Assembly: GCF_014197915.1 (NCBI RefSeq)
Contig: NZ_JACIGK010000009.1
Coordinates: 1 to 64,000, forward strand
Length of the DNA: 64,000 nucleotides
Direction: 5' to 3'
Origin: Roseospira visakhapatnamensis
GTDB taxonomy: Bacteria; Pseudomonadota; Alphaproteobacteria; Rhodospirillales; Rhodospirillaceae
Position 1 is the first letter of the stretch, and each line of letters starts with the position of its first letter. Shown in pieces: positions 1-8,973 of this stretch. The notes below the pieces were generated by a model. That model was not told where the DNA came from. It was given only the letters and a program-made list of their open reading frames with translations, and made no database searches. A program made the translations under genes and the position numbers.

Positions 1-149
1 CCGCCCCAGCCACCCTGAGCCCGCCCCTCCTCACCTGTCCCTTCAATCACCAGACCCGGTTGCGACACACTCCAACCCCATCCTGAGAACTGCTGGTCGA
101 GGGGCGCGGATGATTGCCAGCCTGACAGCGCGGGGATAGGGTGCCGATC

Positions 150-1415
150 ATGACCGTTCCCCCCCTCTCCGCCCCCGTGACGCCGCCGCCTCCCGTGTCG
201 GCCCCAACGCCTGCCGCGGCGACGCCCCCGGCACCGCCCGTGGGGTTGCTTCGGGCCTGCGCCAGCGATCCGGCGCGGTCGCGCGGACGCCTCCATGACG
301 AGCACGAGTCCCCGCCCCGGACCGCCTTCCAGCGCGACCGCGACCGCATCATTCATTGCGGCGCGTTCCGCCGCTTGCAGTACAAGACCCAGGTGTTCGT
401 CTATCACGAGGGCGAGAACTACCGCACCCGCCTGACCCACAGCCTGGAGGTGGCGCAGATCGCGCGTTCGGTGGCCCGGGTGCTGGGGCTGGACGAGGAC
501 CTGGCCGAGGCCCTGGCGCTGGCCCACGACCTGGGGCACACCTGCTTCGGTCACGCCGGGGAAAAGGTGTTGCGCGCCTGCATGCGCGACCATCAGGGCT
601 TCGACCACAACGCCCAGAGCCTGCGCATCGTCACCAAGCTGGAACACCGCTACATTGCCTTCGACGGCCTCAACCTGACCTGGGAGTCGCTGGAGGGACT
701 GGTCAAGCACAACGGCCCCCTGGTGGGCCGGCCGGACAGCCGGCCGCTCCCCCTGGCCATCGCCGAGTACGCCGAGACCCACGACCTCGACCTGCACACC
801 CACGCCGGCCCCGAGGCCCAGGTGGCGGCGCTGGCCGACGACATCGCCTACAACGCCCACGACATCGACGACGGCCTGCGCGCCGGTCTGTTTTCCGAAG
901 ACGACCTGCGCGACGTGCCGCTGGCCGGACCGGTGTTCCGGGCCCTGGCCGACGCCCACCCGGGCCTGGAGCGAAGCCGCCTGATTCACGAGTCGGTGCG
1001 CCGCCTGATCAACGCCATGATCGCCGACCTGTGCGCCGAGACCGCCCGCCGCTTCGCCGAGGCGCGCCCCGAGCGGGTGGAGGACGTGCGCGCCATGGAC
1101 CGGCCCCTGGTGGCTTTCTCCGACGCCATGCGGGACCACGACCGCGCCTTCAAGGCGTTCCTGTTTCCCAACATGTACCGGCACCACCGGGTCAACCGCA
1201 TGACCAGCAAGGCCCGTCGCGTGGTGCACGACCTGTTCCACCTGCTGCTGGCCGAACCGGCCCTGCTGCCCGACGACTGGGGGCGGCGCGCCGCCGCCGC
1301 CGGCGACGATACCAGCCGCCGGGCGCGGGTGGTGGCCGACTACATCGCCGGCATGACCGACCGCTTCGCCCTTGACGAGCACGCCCGGCTGTTCGATCCC
1401 TCCGTCAAGCCCTGA
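150..1415 (+). CDS. dgt: dGTP triphosphohydrolase-like HD-domain protein
   Basis: Probable dNTP triphosphohydrolase of the Dgt family, which splits dNTPs to deoxynucleosides and triphosphate in the cytoplasm. The HD metal site is visible: His97 in RLTH, His126-Asp127 in AHDLGH, and a further His near 135. The N-terminus (about residues 5-30) is a Pro/Ala-rich tail not expected to be catalytic. I chose the ATG at 150, which has GGATAGG nine bases upstream; an in-frame GTG at 141 would add three residues. The 421-aa length suits the shorter, Dgt-like alphaproteobacterial subgroup. It starts the dgt-argS-SPOR-nagZ run seen in many Alphaproteobacteria. The family is clear; the preferred nucleotide is not visible in the sequence. 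Confidence 0.9.
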   Translation: MTVPPLSAPVTPPPPVSAPTPAAATPPAPPVGLLRACASDPARSRGRLHDEHESPPRTAFQRDRDRIIHCGAFRRLQYKTQVFVYHEGENYRTRLTHSLEVAQIARSVARVLGLDEDLAEALALAHDLGHTCFGHAGEKVLRACMRDHQGFDHNAQSLRIVTKLEHRYIAFDGLNLTWESLEGLVKHNGPLVGRPDSRPLPLAIAEYAETHDLDLHTHAGPEAQVAALADDIAYNAHDIDDGLRAGLFSEDDLRDVPLAGPVFRALADAHPGLERSRLIHESVRRLINAMIADLCAETARRFAEARPERVEDVRAMDRPLVAFSDAMRDHDRAFKAFLFPNMYRHHRVNRMTSKARRVVHDLFHLLLAEPALLPDDWGRRAAAAGDDTSRRARVVADYIAGMTDRFALDEHARLFDPSVKP

Positions 1416-1456
1416 CCGCGCCCCGTTTTCCCGACTGCACCGGACCGTTTCCCGTC

Positions 1457-3232
1457 ATGAACGTTTTCAACGCCTACAAGGACCGCCTTCTCGACCTGCT
1501 GCACGCCATGGCCGGCGACGGAACCCTGCCGGCGGGCCTGGACCTGTCGCGGGTCACCGTGGAGCCGCCCCGCGATCCCGCCCATGGCGACCTGGCCACC
1601 AACGCCGCCATGGTGCTGGCCAGGCCGGCCGGGCTGAAGCCCCGGGATCTGGCCGAGACCCTGTGCGCGCGGCTGACGGCGGAAGCCGGGGTGGCCGAGG
1701 CCGCGGTGGCCGGACCCGGCTTCATCAACCTGCGTCTGGTGCCGGCGGTATGGCTGGGCAGCCTGCGCGCCTGCCTGCGCAAGGGCGAGCGCTACGGCGA
1801 CTCCACCCTCGGGAACAGCCGCCGGGTCAACGTGGAGTTCGTGTCCGCCAACCCCACCGGCCCCATGCACGTCGGCCACGCGCGCGGCGCGGTGGTCGGC
1901 GACGTGCTGGCCGGCCTGCTGGAGAAGGCCGGCTACCGGGTGACGCGGGAGTACTACGTCAACGATGCCGGCGCCCAGGTGGACGCGCTCGCGCGGGCCG
2001 TTCACGCCCGCTACCGGCAGGCGCTGGGACGGCTGAGCGACGACGCCCTCGACACCCTGCTGGCGACCAAGGCGATCGAGTACGGCGGCGACTACCTGAT
2101 CCCGGTGGGCCGGGTGCTCGCCGACGAGATGGGCGACCGCTGGGTCGACGCGCCGGAGGCCGAGTGGCTGCCGGCGATCCGCGAGCGCGCCGTGGCCATG
2201 ATGATGGACCTGATCCGCGACGATCTCGCGGCCCTGGGCATCGCCTTCGACGTGTTCACCAGCGAGCGGGCCCTGGTGGCCGCCGGCCGCGTGGACGACA
2301 CCCTTGCGTTCCTGAGCGACAAGGGCCTGATCTACACCGGCGTCCTGGAGCCCCCCAAGGGCAAGACCCCCGAGGACTGGGAACCGCGCCCGCAGACCCT
2401 GTTCCGGGCGACCGACTTCGGCGACGACGTGGACCGGCCGGTGCGCAAGTCCACCGGCGCCTGGACCTACTTCGCCGGCGACATGGCCTACCACCGCGAC
2501 AAGGTGGCGCGTGGGTTCCAGGACCTGATCAACGTGTTCGGCGCCGACCATGGCGGCTATGTCAAACGGTTGCAGGCCGTGGTGCGGGCCGTCGGCGAGG
2601 ACCAGGCCAGCCTGGACGTGAAGCTGTGCCAACTGGTCAAGCTGCTGGACAACGGCGAGCCGGTGAAGATGTCCAAGCGCGCGGGCACCTTCGTCACCTT
2701 GCGCGAGGTGGTCGACCGGGTCGGCCGCGACGTGGTGCGCTTCATCATGCTGACGCGCAAGAACGACGCCGCCCTGGACTTCGACTTCGCCAAGGTGACC
2801 GAGCAGAGCCGCGACAACCCGGTGTGGTATGTGCAGTACGCCCATGCGCGCGCCTGTTCCGTGGCCCGTCACGCGGCCGAGATCTTTCCGGGACGGGACC
2901 TGTCGCCGGCGGCGCTGGCCGACGCGGCGGTGGAGCGCCTGGAAGCCGAGGAGGAACGCGCCCTCATCCGCCTGCTGGCCGGCTGGCCCCGGGTGGTGGA
3001 AAGCGCCGCCGAGGCGCACGAGCCGCATCGCGTCGCCTTCTACCTGGCCGACGTGGCCGCCGCCTTCCACGGACTGTGGACCAAGGGCAAGGACGACGTC
3101 GCCCTGCGCTTCCTGAGGCCCGACGACGAAACGTTGTCGCTGGCCCGACTCGCGCTTGTTCAAGGGGTGGCGACGGTGATAGCCTCGGGCCTTGGAGTCT
3201 TCGGCGTTCAGCCAGTAAGGGAACTTCGCTGA
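1457..3232 (+). CDS. argS: Arginyl-tRNA synthetase
   Basis: Class I aminoacyl-tRNA synthetase that charges tRNA-Arg with arginine. The HIGH-type signature HVGH lies at residues 138-141, preceded by the ArgRS-typical ANPTGPM. The KMSKS-type motif KMSKR is at 404-408. The C-terminal DALR anticodon-binding region follows from about residue 470. The 591-aa length is normal for bacterial ArgRS. The ATG at 1457 is 41 bases after dgt. The stop codon overlaps the start of the next gene by one base (TGATG), so translation of the SPOR protein is probably coupled. Confidence 0.97.
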   Translation: MNVFNAYKDRLLDLLHAMAGDGTLPAGLDLSRVTVEPPRDPAHGDLATNAAMVLARPAGLKPRDLAETLCARLTAEAGVAEAAVAGPGFINLRLVPAVWLGSLRACLRKGERYGDSTLGNSRRVNVEFVSANPTGPMHVGHARGAVVGDVLAGLLEKAGYRVTREYYVNDAGAQVDALARAVHARYRQALGRLSDDALDTLLATKAIEYGGDYLIPVGRVLADEMGDRWVDAPEAEWLPAIRERAVAMMMDLIRDDLAALGIAFDVFTSERALVAAGRVDDTLAFLSDKGLIYTGVLEPPKGKTPEDWEPRPQTLFRATDFGDDVDRPVRKSTGAWTYFAGDMAYHRDKVARGFQDLINVFGADHGGYVKRLQAVVRAVGEDQASLDVKLCQLVKLLDNGEPVKMSKRAGTFVTLREVVDRVGRDVVRFIMLTRKNDAALDFDFAKVTEQSRDNPVWYVQYAHARACSVARHAAEIFPGRDLSPAALADAAVERLEAEEERALIRLLAGWPRVVESAAEAHEPHRVAFYLADVAAAFHGLWTKGKDDVALRFLRPDDETLSLARLALVQGVATVIASGLGVFGVQPVRELR

Positions 3233-4335
3233 TGCCAGGCATGAGTCGGTTCCGGCGCGACGGGCATGAGGAACCGGTTTCCCTCGACGACGAAATGTTC
3301 CGGCTGCTTCCGGAAGACACGGACCCCACCCTCGACGGGGAGGACGCGCGCATCCGGGGCCGCCATGCGCGGGATCGCTCCAGGACTCGCGGCGACGACG
3401 GCGCCTTCGGTCTCGACGACCTCGGTCCCCAGGACGGCCCCGACCCCGCGACCCGGTTCGGGGAGCGCCGCTCGGTCATGACCCTGCTGTCCGCGCTGGT
3501 GATCCTGGTGGTGGTCGGCGGCGTGGTCTGGTACCTGCTGCTGGCGCCGCCCCCCGATCCGGTCGCGCAGGCCCCCGCCGAGACCACGGACACCGCCGTT
3601 TCCATCCCCGCCGGCCCCGTCCTGCCGGTCGTCGCCGCCGACACCGAGCCCTATAAGGTTCGCCCCGAGGATCCGGGCGGCCTCCAGGTGCAGAACACCG
3701 ACATCCGCGTCTACGATCGCATCGGCGACAACCCGGCCGAGAACGACGGCCCCCGGGTCGAACAGTTGTTGCCGCGGCCCGCCGCCCCGGTGGCGCCGCC
3801 GACCCCGGTGCCCGCGCCGGACCCGCCGCCACGCGTGGCGGCCGCCGCGCCCGCCACCGGCGACGCCGCCGCGCCACCCCCACCGGTCCCGCAGCCGGAC
3901 CCGTCACCGGAGGCAAGCGCGCCGGAGGCGCCCGAGACGCCGGCTCCCGAGCCCGCCGACGGCCCGTCCACCGTGGCGTCGGCACCGCCGCCCGCCGCCC
4001 CAGCCCCGGCCGCCCCAACCCCGGCCGCCCCCGAGCCCGCCGCCGCGCCCACGCCGGCCCCGGAAAACGTGACGGCCGCCGCCCTGCGGGGACCGCAGGT
4101 CCAGCTTGCCGCCTTCCGCGCGCGGCCGGCGGCCGAAGCCACCTGGCAACGCCTGGCCAAGGCGCATCCTGACCTGCTGGGACCGCTGCCCCACGCCGTG
4201 GTGTTCGCCGACCTGGGAGACCTGGGCCAGTTCTACCGGTTGCGAGCCGGCCCCTTGCCGTCCGGCGAGGCGGCGGAAACCCTGTGCCGGTCCCTGAAGC
4301 AGCGCGACGTGGAGTGTCTTGTTGTCCGTGAGTAA
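3232..4335 (+). CDS. SPOR-domain inner-membrane protein
   Basis: Single-pass membrane protein with a periplasmic SPOR domain, a fold that binds denuded septal peptidoglycan. The layout is an acidic/basic cytoplasmic tail (1-80), one membrane helix (about 82-104), a long Pro/Ala-rich linker (about 175-285) and the SPOR domain (about 287-367), which begins QVQLAAFR and ends at the last residue. The ATG at 3232 overlaps the argS stop and has AAGG upstream; an ATG at 3241 is an alternative. Its place between argS and nagZ is conserved in Alphaproteobacteria. A role in cell division or the cell wall is inferred from the domain. Confidence 0.88.
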   Translation: MPGMSRFRRDGHEEPVSLDDEMFRLLPEDTDPTLDGEDARIRGRHARDRSRTRGDDGAFGLDDLGPQDGPDPATRFGERRSVMTLLSALVILVVVGGVVWYLLLAPPPDPVAQAPAETTDTAVSIPAGPVLPVVAADTEPYKVRPEDPGGLQVQNTDIRVYDRIGDNPAENDGPRVEQLLPRPAAPVAPPTPVPAPDPPPRVAAAAPATGDAAAPPPPVPQPDPSPEASAPEAPETPAPEPADGPSTVASAPPPAAPAPAAPTPAAPEPAAAPTPAPENVTAAALRGPQVQLAAFRARPAAEATWQRLAKAHPDLLGPLPHAVVFADLGDLGQFYRLRAGPLPSGEAAETLCRSLKQRDVECLVVRE

Positions 4336-5356
4336 AGCGCCCCTCGGGGCTCCCCTGGCCGCCATCCTGGGATGCGCCGGGGCGCGACCGACCGCCGAGG
4401 AACGCGCGCTGTTTTCCGCCGCCAATCCGCTCGGCTTCATCCTGTTCCGCCGCAACGTGGACACCCCCACCCAGGTCGCCGATCTGGTGGCGGAGTTGCG
4501 CGCCCTGGTGGGACGCGCCGACGCCCCGGTCCTGATCGACCAGGAAGGCGGGCGGGTCTGCCGCCTGGCGCCGCCGCACTGGCGCGCCGTGCCGCCGCAA
4601 GGGGTGGTCGCCTCGCTGTATTCCCGCGATCCCGCCCTGGCGCGCGAGGCGGTGCGCCTGAACACGCGGCTGATCGCCGCCGATCTGGTCGCCCTCGGCA
4701 TCGACGTGAACTGCCTGCCGCTCCTCGACGTGCCCAGCGCCGATGGTCACGCGGTGATCGGCGACCGCGCCTTCGGCACCGATCCGGCCACCGTCGCCGA
4801 CCTGGGCCACGTGTGCGCCGAGGCCCTGCTGGAGGCCGGCGTGCTGCCGGTCGTCAAGCATCTCCCCGGGCACGGGCGGGCGCGGGCCGACTCCCACGAG
4901 GAACTGCCGGTGGTGACCACACCCCGCGCCGACCTGGAGCGGACGGACTTCGCGCCGTTCCGGGCCCTGGCGGACGCGCCCCTCGGCATGACCGCCCACG
5001 TGGTCTATACCGCCATCGACGCCGATCGTCCGGCTACCCTGTCGCCCACGGTGATCACGGAGATCATCCGGGGCCACATCGGGTTCGACGGCCTGCTGCT
5101 GACCGACGACATCTCCATGAAGGCGCTCAACGGCGACTTCACCCGCCGCGCCGGACTGTCGCTGGACGCCGGCTGCGATGTCGTGCTCCACTGCAACGGC
5201 GATCTGGCCGAGATGCGCGCCGTGGTCGCCGGCTGCCGGCCCATGGACGCCGCCGCCCTGGCGCGGCTGGACCGCTGCCACGCCGCCCGCCGCCGACCGG
5301 CCCCGTTCGACGCCGACACGGCCGTGACCCGCCTGCGGGAGCTGATGCCGGCATGA
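4328..5356 (+). CDS. nagZ: Beta-N-acetylhexosaminidase, GH3 (NagZ)
   Basis: Cytoplasmic glycosidase of peptidoglycan recycling that removes N-acetylglucosamine from anhydro-muropeptides. From the GTG at 4328 the family motifs are KH-x-PGHG at residues 177-183, the catalytic-loop Asp188/His190 pair (D-S-H), and the nucleophile region TDD at 259-261, followed by ISMKAL. At about 342 aa it is the usual length for NagZ. The start is uncertain: GTG 4328 gives the best N-terminus, but TTG codons at 4319 and 4322 lie closer to GGAG (4311-4314). It overlaps the SPOR gene and, by ATGA, the next gene, so the run is one operon. Confidence 0.93.
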   Translation: MSKAPLGAPLAAILGCAGARPTAEERALFSAANPLGFILFRRNVDTPTQVADLVAELRALVGRADAPVLIDQEGGRVCRLAPPHWRAVPPQGVVASLYSRDPALAREAVRLNTRLIAADLVALGIDVNCLPLLDVPSADGHAVIGDRAFGTDPATVADLGHVCAEALLEAGVLPVVKHLPGHGRARADSHEELPVVTTPRADLERTDFAPFRALADAPLGMTAHVVYTAIDADRPATLSPTVITEIIRGHIGFDGLLLTDDISMKALNGDFTRRAGLSLDAGCDVVLHCNGDLAEMRAVVAGCRPMDAAALARLDRCHAARRRPAPFDADTAVTRLRELMPA

Positions 5357-6042
5357 GTTTCGATCCCGAAATCCTGGTCACGGCCACCACCTGGGTCATT
5401 CCGGTGCTGCTGGCCATCACCCTGCACGAGGCCGCGCACGGCTGGGCCGCCTGGCGCCTGGGCGACGATACCGCACACCGTCTGGGGCGGGTCAGCGCCA
5501 ACCCCATCCGTCACGTGGACCCGATGGGCACGGTGGTGGTGCCGGGGCTGCTGTTCTTCACCGGGGCGCCGTTCCTGTTCGGCTGGGCCAAGCCGGTGCC
5601 GGTGAATTTCCGGCGGCTGCACAACCCCCGCCGCGACATGGTGCTGGTGGCCGCCGCCGGCCCCGCCAGCAACCTTGTGATGGCCTTCGCGGCCGTGCTG
5701 CTGTTCCATCTGGTCCCGTTCGTGCCGGCGGTGGCCATGGAATGGACGGCCCGCACGCTGTCCAACCTGATCGTGCTCAACCTGCTGCTGGCGGTGTTCA
5801 ACATGATCCCGCTGCCGCCCCTGGATGGCGGCCGGGTGGCGGTCGGCCTGCTGCCCCGGTCGCTGGCCCTGCCGCTGGCGCGCGTGGAACCCTATGGCTT
5901 CATCATCCTGATCCTGGGCCTGTTCCTGATTCCCTTCGGCGCGGCCCAGATCGGCTATGACATCAACCCCTTCGCCTGGGTCATCCTGCCGGCGGTCGAC
6001 GGCTTGATCGAGGTGATGTCGCGGCTGGCCCTGCTGGGGTAA
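5353..6042 (+). CDS. Site-2-type M50 membrane metalloprotease
   Basis: Integral-membrane zinc protease of the minimal site-2 protease (M50B) type. The zinc motif HEAAH sits at residues 25-29 in the first hydrophobic segment. The second active-site motif, LPPLDGGR, follows in a later membrane segment and supplies the third metal ligand. No PDZ domain is present, unlike RseP at 29.6 kb. The 229-aa length fits the compact YwhC-like subgroup. The start ATG overlaps the nagZ stop (ATGA). The substrate cannot be told from sequence. It sits between nagZ and scpA. Confidence 0.9.
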   Translation: MSFDPEILVTATTWVIPVLLAITLHEAAHGWAAWRLGDDTAHRLGRVSANPIRHVDPMGTVVVPGLLFFTGAPFLFGWAKPVPVNFRRLHNPRRDMVLVAAAGPASNLVMAFAAVLLFHLVPFVPAVAMEWTARTLSNLIVLNLLLAVFNMIPLPPLDGGRVAVGLLPRSLALPLARVEPYGFIILILGLFLIPFGAAQIGYDINPFAWVILPAVDGLIEVMSRLALLG

Positions 6043-6086
6043 GGGCCGAGAGACCGGCCGGCGCGGCATCCAGGAAGGGACGGCGG

Positions 6087-6902
6087 ATGACCGACGACAC
6101 TCTCCCCCCGGCCAGCCCCCGCGCCGACGGCGGGCTCCCCTTCGAGGAGGACCCCGCCCCCGGCGGCACCGATCCGGCGGCCCTGGTCCTGGCCCTGGAC
6201 GGCTTCGACGGCCCCATCGACGTGCTGTTGGCCCTGGCCCGCGAGCAGAAGGTGGATCTCGCACGCCTGTCCATCCTGCATCTGGCGGAGCAGTATCTGG
6301 CCTTCGTGCGCGCCGCCCGCGACCGCCATCTGGATCTGGCCGCCGACTACCTGGTCATGGCCGCCTGGCTGGCCTTCCTGAAGTCGCGCCTGCTGCTGCC
6401 CGTCCCGCAGACGGACGACGAGCCCAGCGGCGCCGAGATGGCCGCCGCCCTGCAGTTCCAGTTGCGGCGGCTGGAGGCCATGCGCACGGCCGGACAGGCG
6501 CTGATCGCCCAACCGCGCCTGGGGGACCGGGTGTTCGCGCGCGGCCGGCCCGAGGTGCTGGCGGTGCATCGCCACACCGTGCACGACCTGACGCTGCACG
6601 ACCTGCTGACCGCCTATGCCGGCCTGTACCGGCGCGGCGAGGTGCGCAACCTGACCATTGAGCCCGTGGACCTGGACTCCGTGGATCAGGCCCTGACGCG
6701 CATCACGCGCCGGCTGGGCCTGGCCGTGGACTGGACCGTGCTGGTCCGCTTCCTGCCCGACGACCTGCGCGACGACCTTCATCAGCGCTCGGCGCTCAGC
6801 GCCACCTTCGTCGCCAGCCTGGAACTGGCCCGCCGGGGCGCCGTGGACCTGCGCCAGGAGGGCGGACCGTTCTCCCCCATCTCGTTGCGGCGCCGGAGGT
6901 AA
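6087..6902 (+). CDS. scpA: Segregation and condensation protein A
   Basis: Kleisin subunit of the SMC-ScpAB chromosome condensin. The N-terminal part carries the family pattern FDGPIDVLLALAREQKVDL (about residues 35-53) and then YLVMAAWLAFLKSRLLLP, the SMC-neck-contacting helices. The C-terminal winged-helix region covers about 190-271. The 271-aa length is typical. It starts at the ATG at 6087 after a GGAAGGGACGG stretch, and scpB follows six bases later, so the two are co-translated. No smc gene is in the window. Confidence 0.94.
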   Translation: MTDDTLPPASPRADGGLPFEEDPAPGGTDPAALVLALDGFDGPIDVLLALAREQKVDLARLSILHLAEQYLAFVRAARDRHLDLAADYLVMAAWLAFLKSRLLLPVPQTDDEPSGAEMAAALQFQLRRLEAMRTAGQALIAQPRLGDRVFARGRPEVLAVHRHTVHDLTLHDLLTAYAGLYRRGEVRNLTIEPVDLDSVDQALTRITRRLGLAVDWTVLVRFLPDDLRDDLHQRSALSATFVASLELARRGAVDLRQEGGPFSPISLRRRR

Positions 6903-6908
6903 CGCCTC

Positions 6909-7580
6909 ATGACCGACGCCCCGCCGCCACCCCCGGACGAGTTCGACCTGCTGCGCCGCCTGGAAGCCCTTCTGTTCGCCGCCGCCGCGCCGCTGACCGA
7001 GACCGACCTGAAGGCCCGTCTGCCCGCCGGGGCCGACGTGGCCGGCCTGCTGCGCACCCTGTCGACCCAGTACAGCGGGCGCGGCGTGACCCTGGTCCGG
7101 CGCGGGGGCACCTGGGCTTTCCGCACCGCCCCCGACCTGGCGGAAGCGCTGACCCTGGAGACCGTGGAGCCGCGCAAGCTGTCGCGCGCGGCCGTGGAGA
7201 CGCTGGCCATCATCGCCTATCACCAGCCGGTCACGCGCGCGGAGATCGAGGAAATCCGGGGCGTGACCGTCTCCAAGGGGACCCTCGACGTGCTGCTGGA
7301 GGCCGGCTGGATCCGCCCGCGCGGGCGCCGGCAAAGCCCCGGACGGCCGCTGACCTGGGGCACCAACGACGCCTTCCTGGATCACTTCGGGCTGGAGAGC
7401 CTCAAGGACCTGCCGGGCATCGCCGAGATGCGCGCCGCCGGCCTGCTGGATGCGCGACCGGCCCTGGCCGCCTATGGCGCGCGGGCGGGCGCGGACGACG
7501 GCGCGCTGGAGGACGTGGACGACGCGGACCTGGAGAGCGCGACCCCGCCCGATCCCCTGGATCCGGACGGCGGCTTGTAG
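6909..7580 (+). CDS. scpB: Segregation and condensation protein B
   Basis: Winged-helix partner of ScpA in the SMC condensin. Diagnostic stretches are LEALLFAAAAPLTETDL near the N-terminus, KLSRAAVETLAIIAYHQPVTRAEIEEIRG in pieces over about residues 90-120, and GRPLTWGTNDAFLDHFGL near 160. The C-terminal tail after about residue 175 is acidic and probably disordered. In many Alphaproteobacteria tatABC follows scpB. Here the next genes are a toxin-antitoxin pair. Confidence 0.94.
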   Translation: MTDAPPPPPDEFDLLRRLEALLFAAAAPLTETDLKARLPAGADVAGLLRTLSTQYSGRGVTLVRRGGTWAFRTAPDLAEALTLETVEPRKLSRAAVETLAIIAYHQPVTRAEIEEIRGVTVSKGTLDVLLEAGWIRPRGRRQSPGRPLTWGTNDAFLDHFGLESLKDLPGIAEMRAAGLLDARPALAAYGARAGADDGALEDVDDADLESATPPDPLDPDGGL

Positions 7581-7591
7581 ACGGGGCCCGC

Positions 7592-7610
7592 ACTGGCATA
7601 TTCTGCCAGT
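7592..7610. promoter_or_regulatory. Palindromic operator candidate for parD-parE
   Basis: A perfect inverted repeat, ACTGGCA-N5-TGCCAGT, lies 30 bases before the antitoxin start and just after the scpB stop. ParD-type antitoxins are ribbon-helix-helix repressors that bind such short palindromes in their own promoter. Use of this site is an inference from position and symmetry. Confidence 0.55.
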
Positions 7611-7639
7611 ATCGGTCCCCCAGTCCCGGAAACACGCCC

Positions 7640-7942
7640 ATGCCCACCCGCAACGTCGTCATCACCGACCACCAGGCCACGATGATCGAGCACCTGGTGG
7701 CCTCCGGCCGCTACCAGAACGCCAGCGAGGTGCTGCGCGACGGTCTGCGCCTGATCGAGACCCGCGAGGCCGAGGAGGCCGCGCGCCTGCAAGCCTTGCG
7801 CGACGCCGTGGCGATCGGCATCCGCGATATCGAGGAAGGACGGTCCATAAGGTTTGACAGCGCCGACGATGCGGCGGATTACTTGTCCAGGCGCGCCAAC
7901 ACAATCTTGCAAAGCCCCAAAGACGGCAACTCGAAACCTTGA
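7640..7942 (+). CDS. ParD/CC2985-type antitoxin
   Basis: Antitoxin of a type II ParDE-like module. The N-terminal ribbon-helix-helix DNA-binding and dimer region is clear: MPTRNVVITDHQATMI, then GRYQNASEVLRDGLRLIE. The C-terminal part (about 55-100) is charged and should wrap the toxin. At 100 aa it is a little long for ParD, with an Asp-rich tail. The stop overlaps the toxin's TTG start by three bases, so the pair is translationally coupled. The 7592-7610 palindrome upstream suggests autoregulation. Confidence 0.88.
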   Translation: MPTRNVVITDHQATMIEHLVASGRYQNASEVLRDGLRLIETREAEEAARLQALRDAVAIGIRDIEEGRSIRFDSADDAADYLSRRANTILQSPKDGNSKP

Positions 7943-8301
7943 ACACACGCACGGGACGATGGGACGTCCGCCTCACTCCGGCGGCCGTGCATGACTTCGA
8001 TGGTATCGTGGAATGGACGGCCGACCATTTCGGCCCGACCCAAGCCGGCCGTTACGGGGACACAATCCTCGACGCCCTTCGGACTCTCCGCGCCGGCCCC
8101 TCGGCGCTGGGTGTCCGGCCACGTGATGACATCGCCCCCGGCCTGATGACCCTCCCCGTGGCGCGCGGCGGGCGGACGGGGCGCCATCTCATCGTCTTCC
8201 GGATCGTCCCCGACGACCACCACCCCACCGTCGACGTCCTGCGCATCCTCCACGAGTCCATGGACCTGCCCCGGCACCTGACCGACGACGAGATCACGTA
8301 A
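7939..8301 (+). CDS. ParE/RelE-superfamily toxin
   Basis: Toxin partner of the preceding antitoxin. The ParE-like pattern is visible: WDVRLTPAAVHDFDGIVEWTADHFG at the N-terminus (here in part), a central Arg-rich strand region, and the closing strand VDVLRILHESMDL. ParE toxins poison DNA gyrase and RelE toxins cleave mRNA. The sequence supports the superfamily and favours ParE because of the ParD partner, but the target is not proven. Start is TTG at 7939, overlapping the antitoxin stop; no ATG or GTG lies close by. Confidence 0.85.
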   Translation: MNTRTGRWDVRLTPAAVHDFDGIVEWTADHFGPTQAGRYGDTILDALRTLRAGPSALGVRPRDDIAPGLMTLPVARGGRTGRHLIVFRIVPDDHHPTVDVLRILHESMDLPRHLTDDEIT

Positions 8302-8316
8302 CGCGGTCGCCCCGCG

Positions 8317-8973
8317 TCACTGACCCAGACGTGACTCGCCCGAACGCGGCATCGGCTCGTCAGCCTCTGCCTTGCGGAAGAACAGCGTCACCGTGCCCAG
8401 GGTGATGCCCCATTTGGACATGGTGGCGCGGTTAACGAGCACGCCGCCCGGCTGCAACCACATCCAGTCGTTGAAGTGCACCTTCAGGGACCGCTCGCCC
8501 ATCTTCAGGTCCAGGTCATAGGCCCAGTTGAGGGCGTTGCCGTACGCCTGGCCGCCGGCGGTACCGATGATGTCGTCCGCCCGGCCCTCGTAGGTGTGGT
8601 TGTCCAGGCGCCGGATGCGCCAGACGCGCCGGTCCGTCTCCCCGTCCGCATAGTCGAAGTGCTCGTCCAGGGTCAGGGTCTCGCCGTCCCAGGTGCCCTC
8701 GATGTCCACCACGAACTGACGGCGCAGTGAGCCGAAGCGGTCCTCGAAGATTCCCCAGGCCAAGGTGCGGCCCAGGAAGTACTCCTCCAGGACCAGCTTG
8801 GGTTCGGTGTTCGCGAAGTCCTTGGGTTTCATGGCGTCGAATCCTGTCATGGTGGCGATGGCGGCCATCAGCACGACGACCACGGCAAGGCCCGCCAGCC
8901 AGCGGGTCCAGCGGCCGCGCCGGCGGCGGCCCGGAGGAGAGTCCTTGGCGGGGGCGTGTCTGGGGGTCAGCAT
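8317..8973 (-). CDS. DUF3833 family protein
   Basis: Protein of the DUF3833 family, function unknown. It has an Arg-rich N-terminus, one hydrophobic segment (about residues 25-43) that could be a signal anchor, and a soluble beta-rich domain with the family features EEYFLGRTLAWGIFEDRFG and WDGETLTLDEHFDYADG. It is the last gene of the five-gene operon that diverges from rpoE-chrR; its start overlaps the transporter stop by seven bases. In Rhodobacter a DUF3833 gene is also found near the RpoE-ChrR-controlled genes, which supports a role in the same stress response. Confidence 0.85.
   Translation of the reverse strand: MLTPRHAPAKDSPPGRRRRGRWTRWLAGLAVVVVLMAAIATMTGFDAMKPKDFANTEPKLVLEEYFLGRTLAWGIFEDRFGSLRRQFVVDIEGTWDGETLTLDEHFDYADGETDRRVWRIRRLDNHTYEGRADDIIGTAGGQAYGNALNWAYDLDLKMGERSLKVHFNDWMWLQPGGVLVNRATMSKWGITLGTVTLFFRKAEADEPMPRSGESRLGQ

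Noticed and set aside
1340-3163. A 607-aa open frame on the minus strand opposite argS
   Set aside because: Codons and composition are those of an antisense shadow; argS with intact HIGH and KMSKR motifs occupies the plus strand.
8297-8319. Hairpin between the converging parE and DUF3833 genes
   Set aside because: The stem (GTAACGCGG / CCGCGTCAC) is imperfect and no T-run follows on either strand, so I did not call a terminator.
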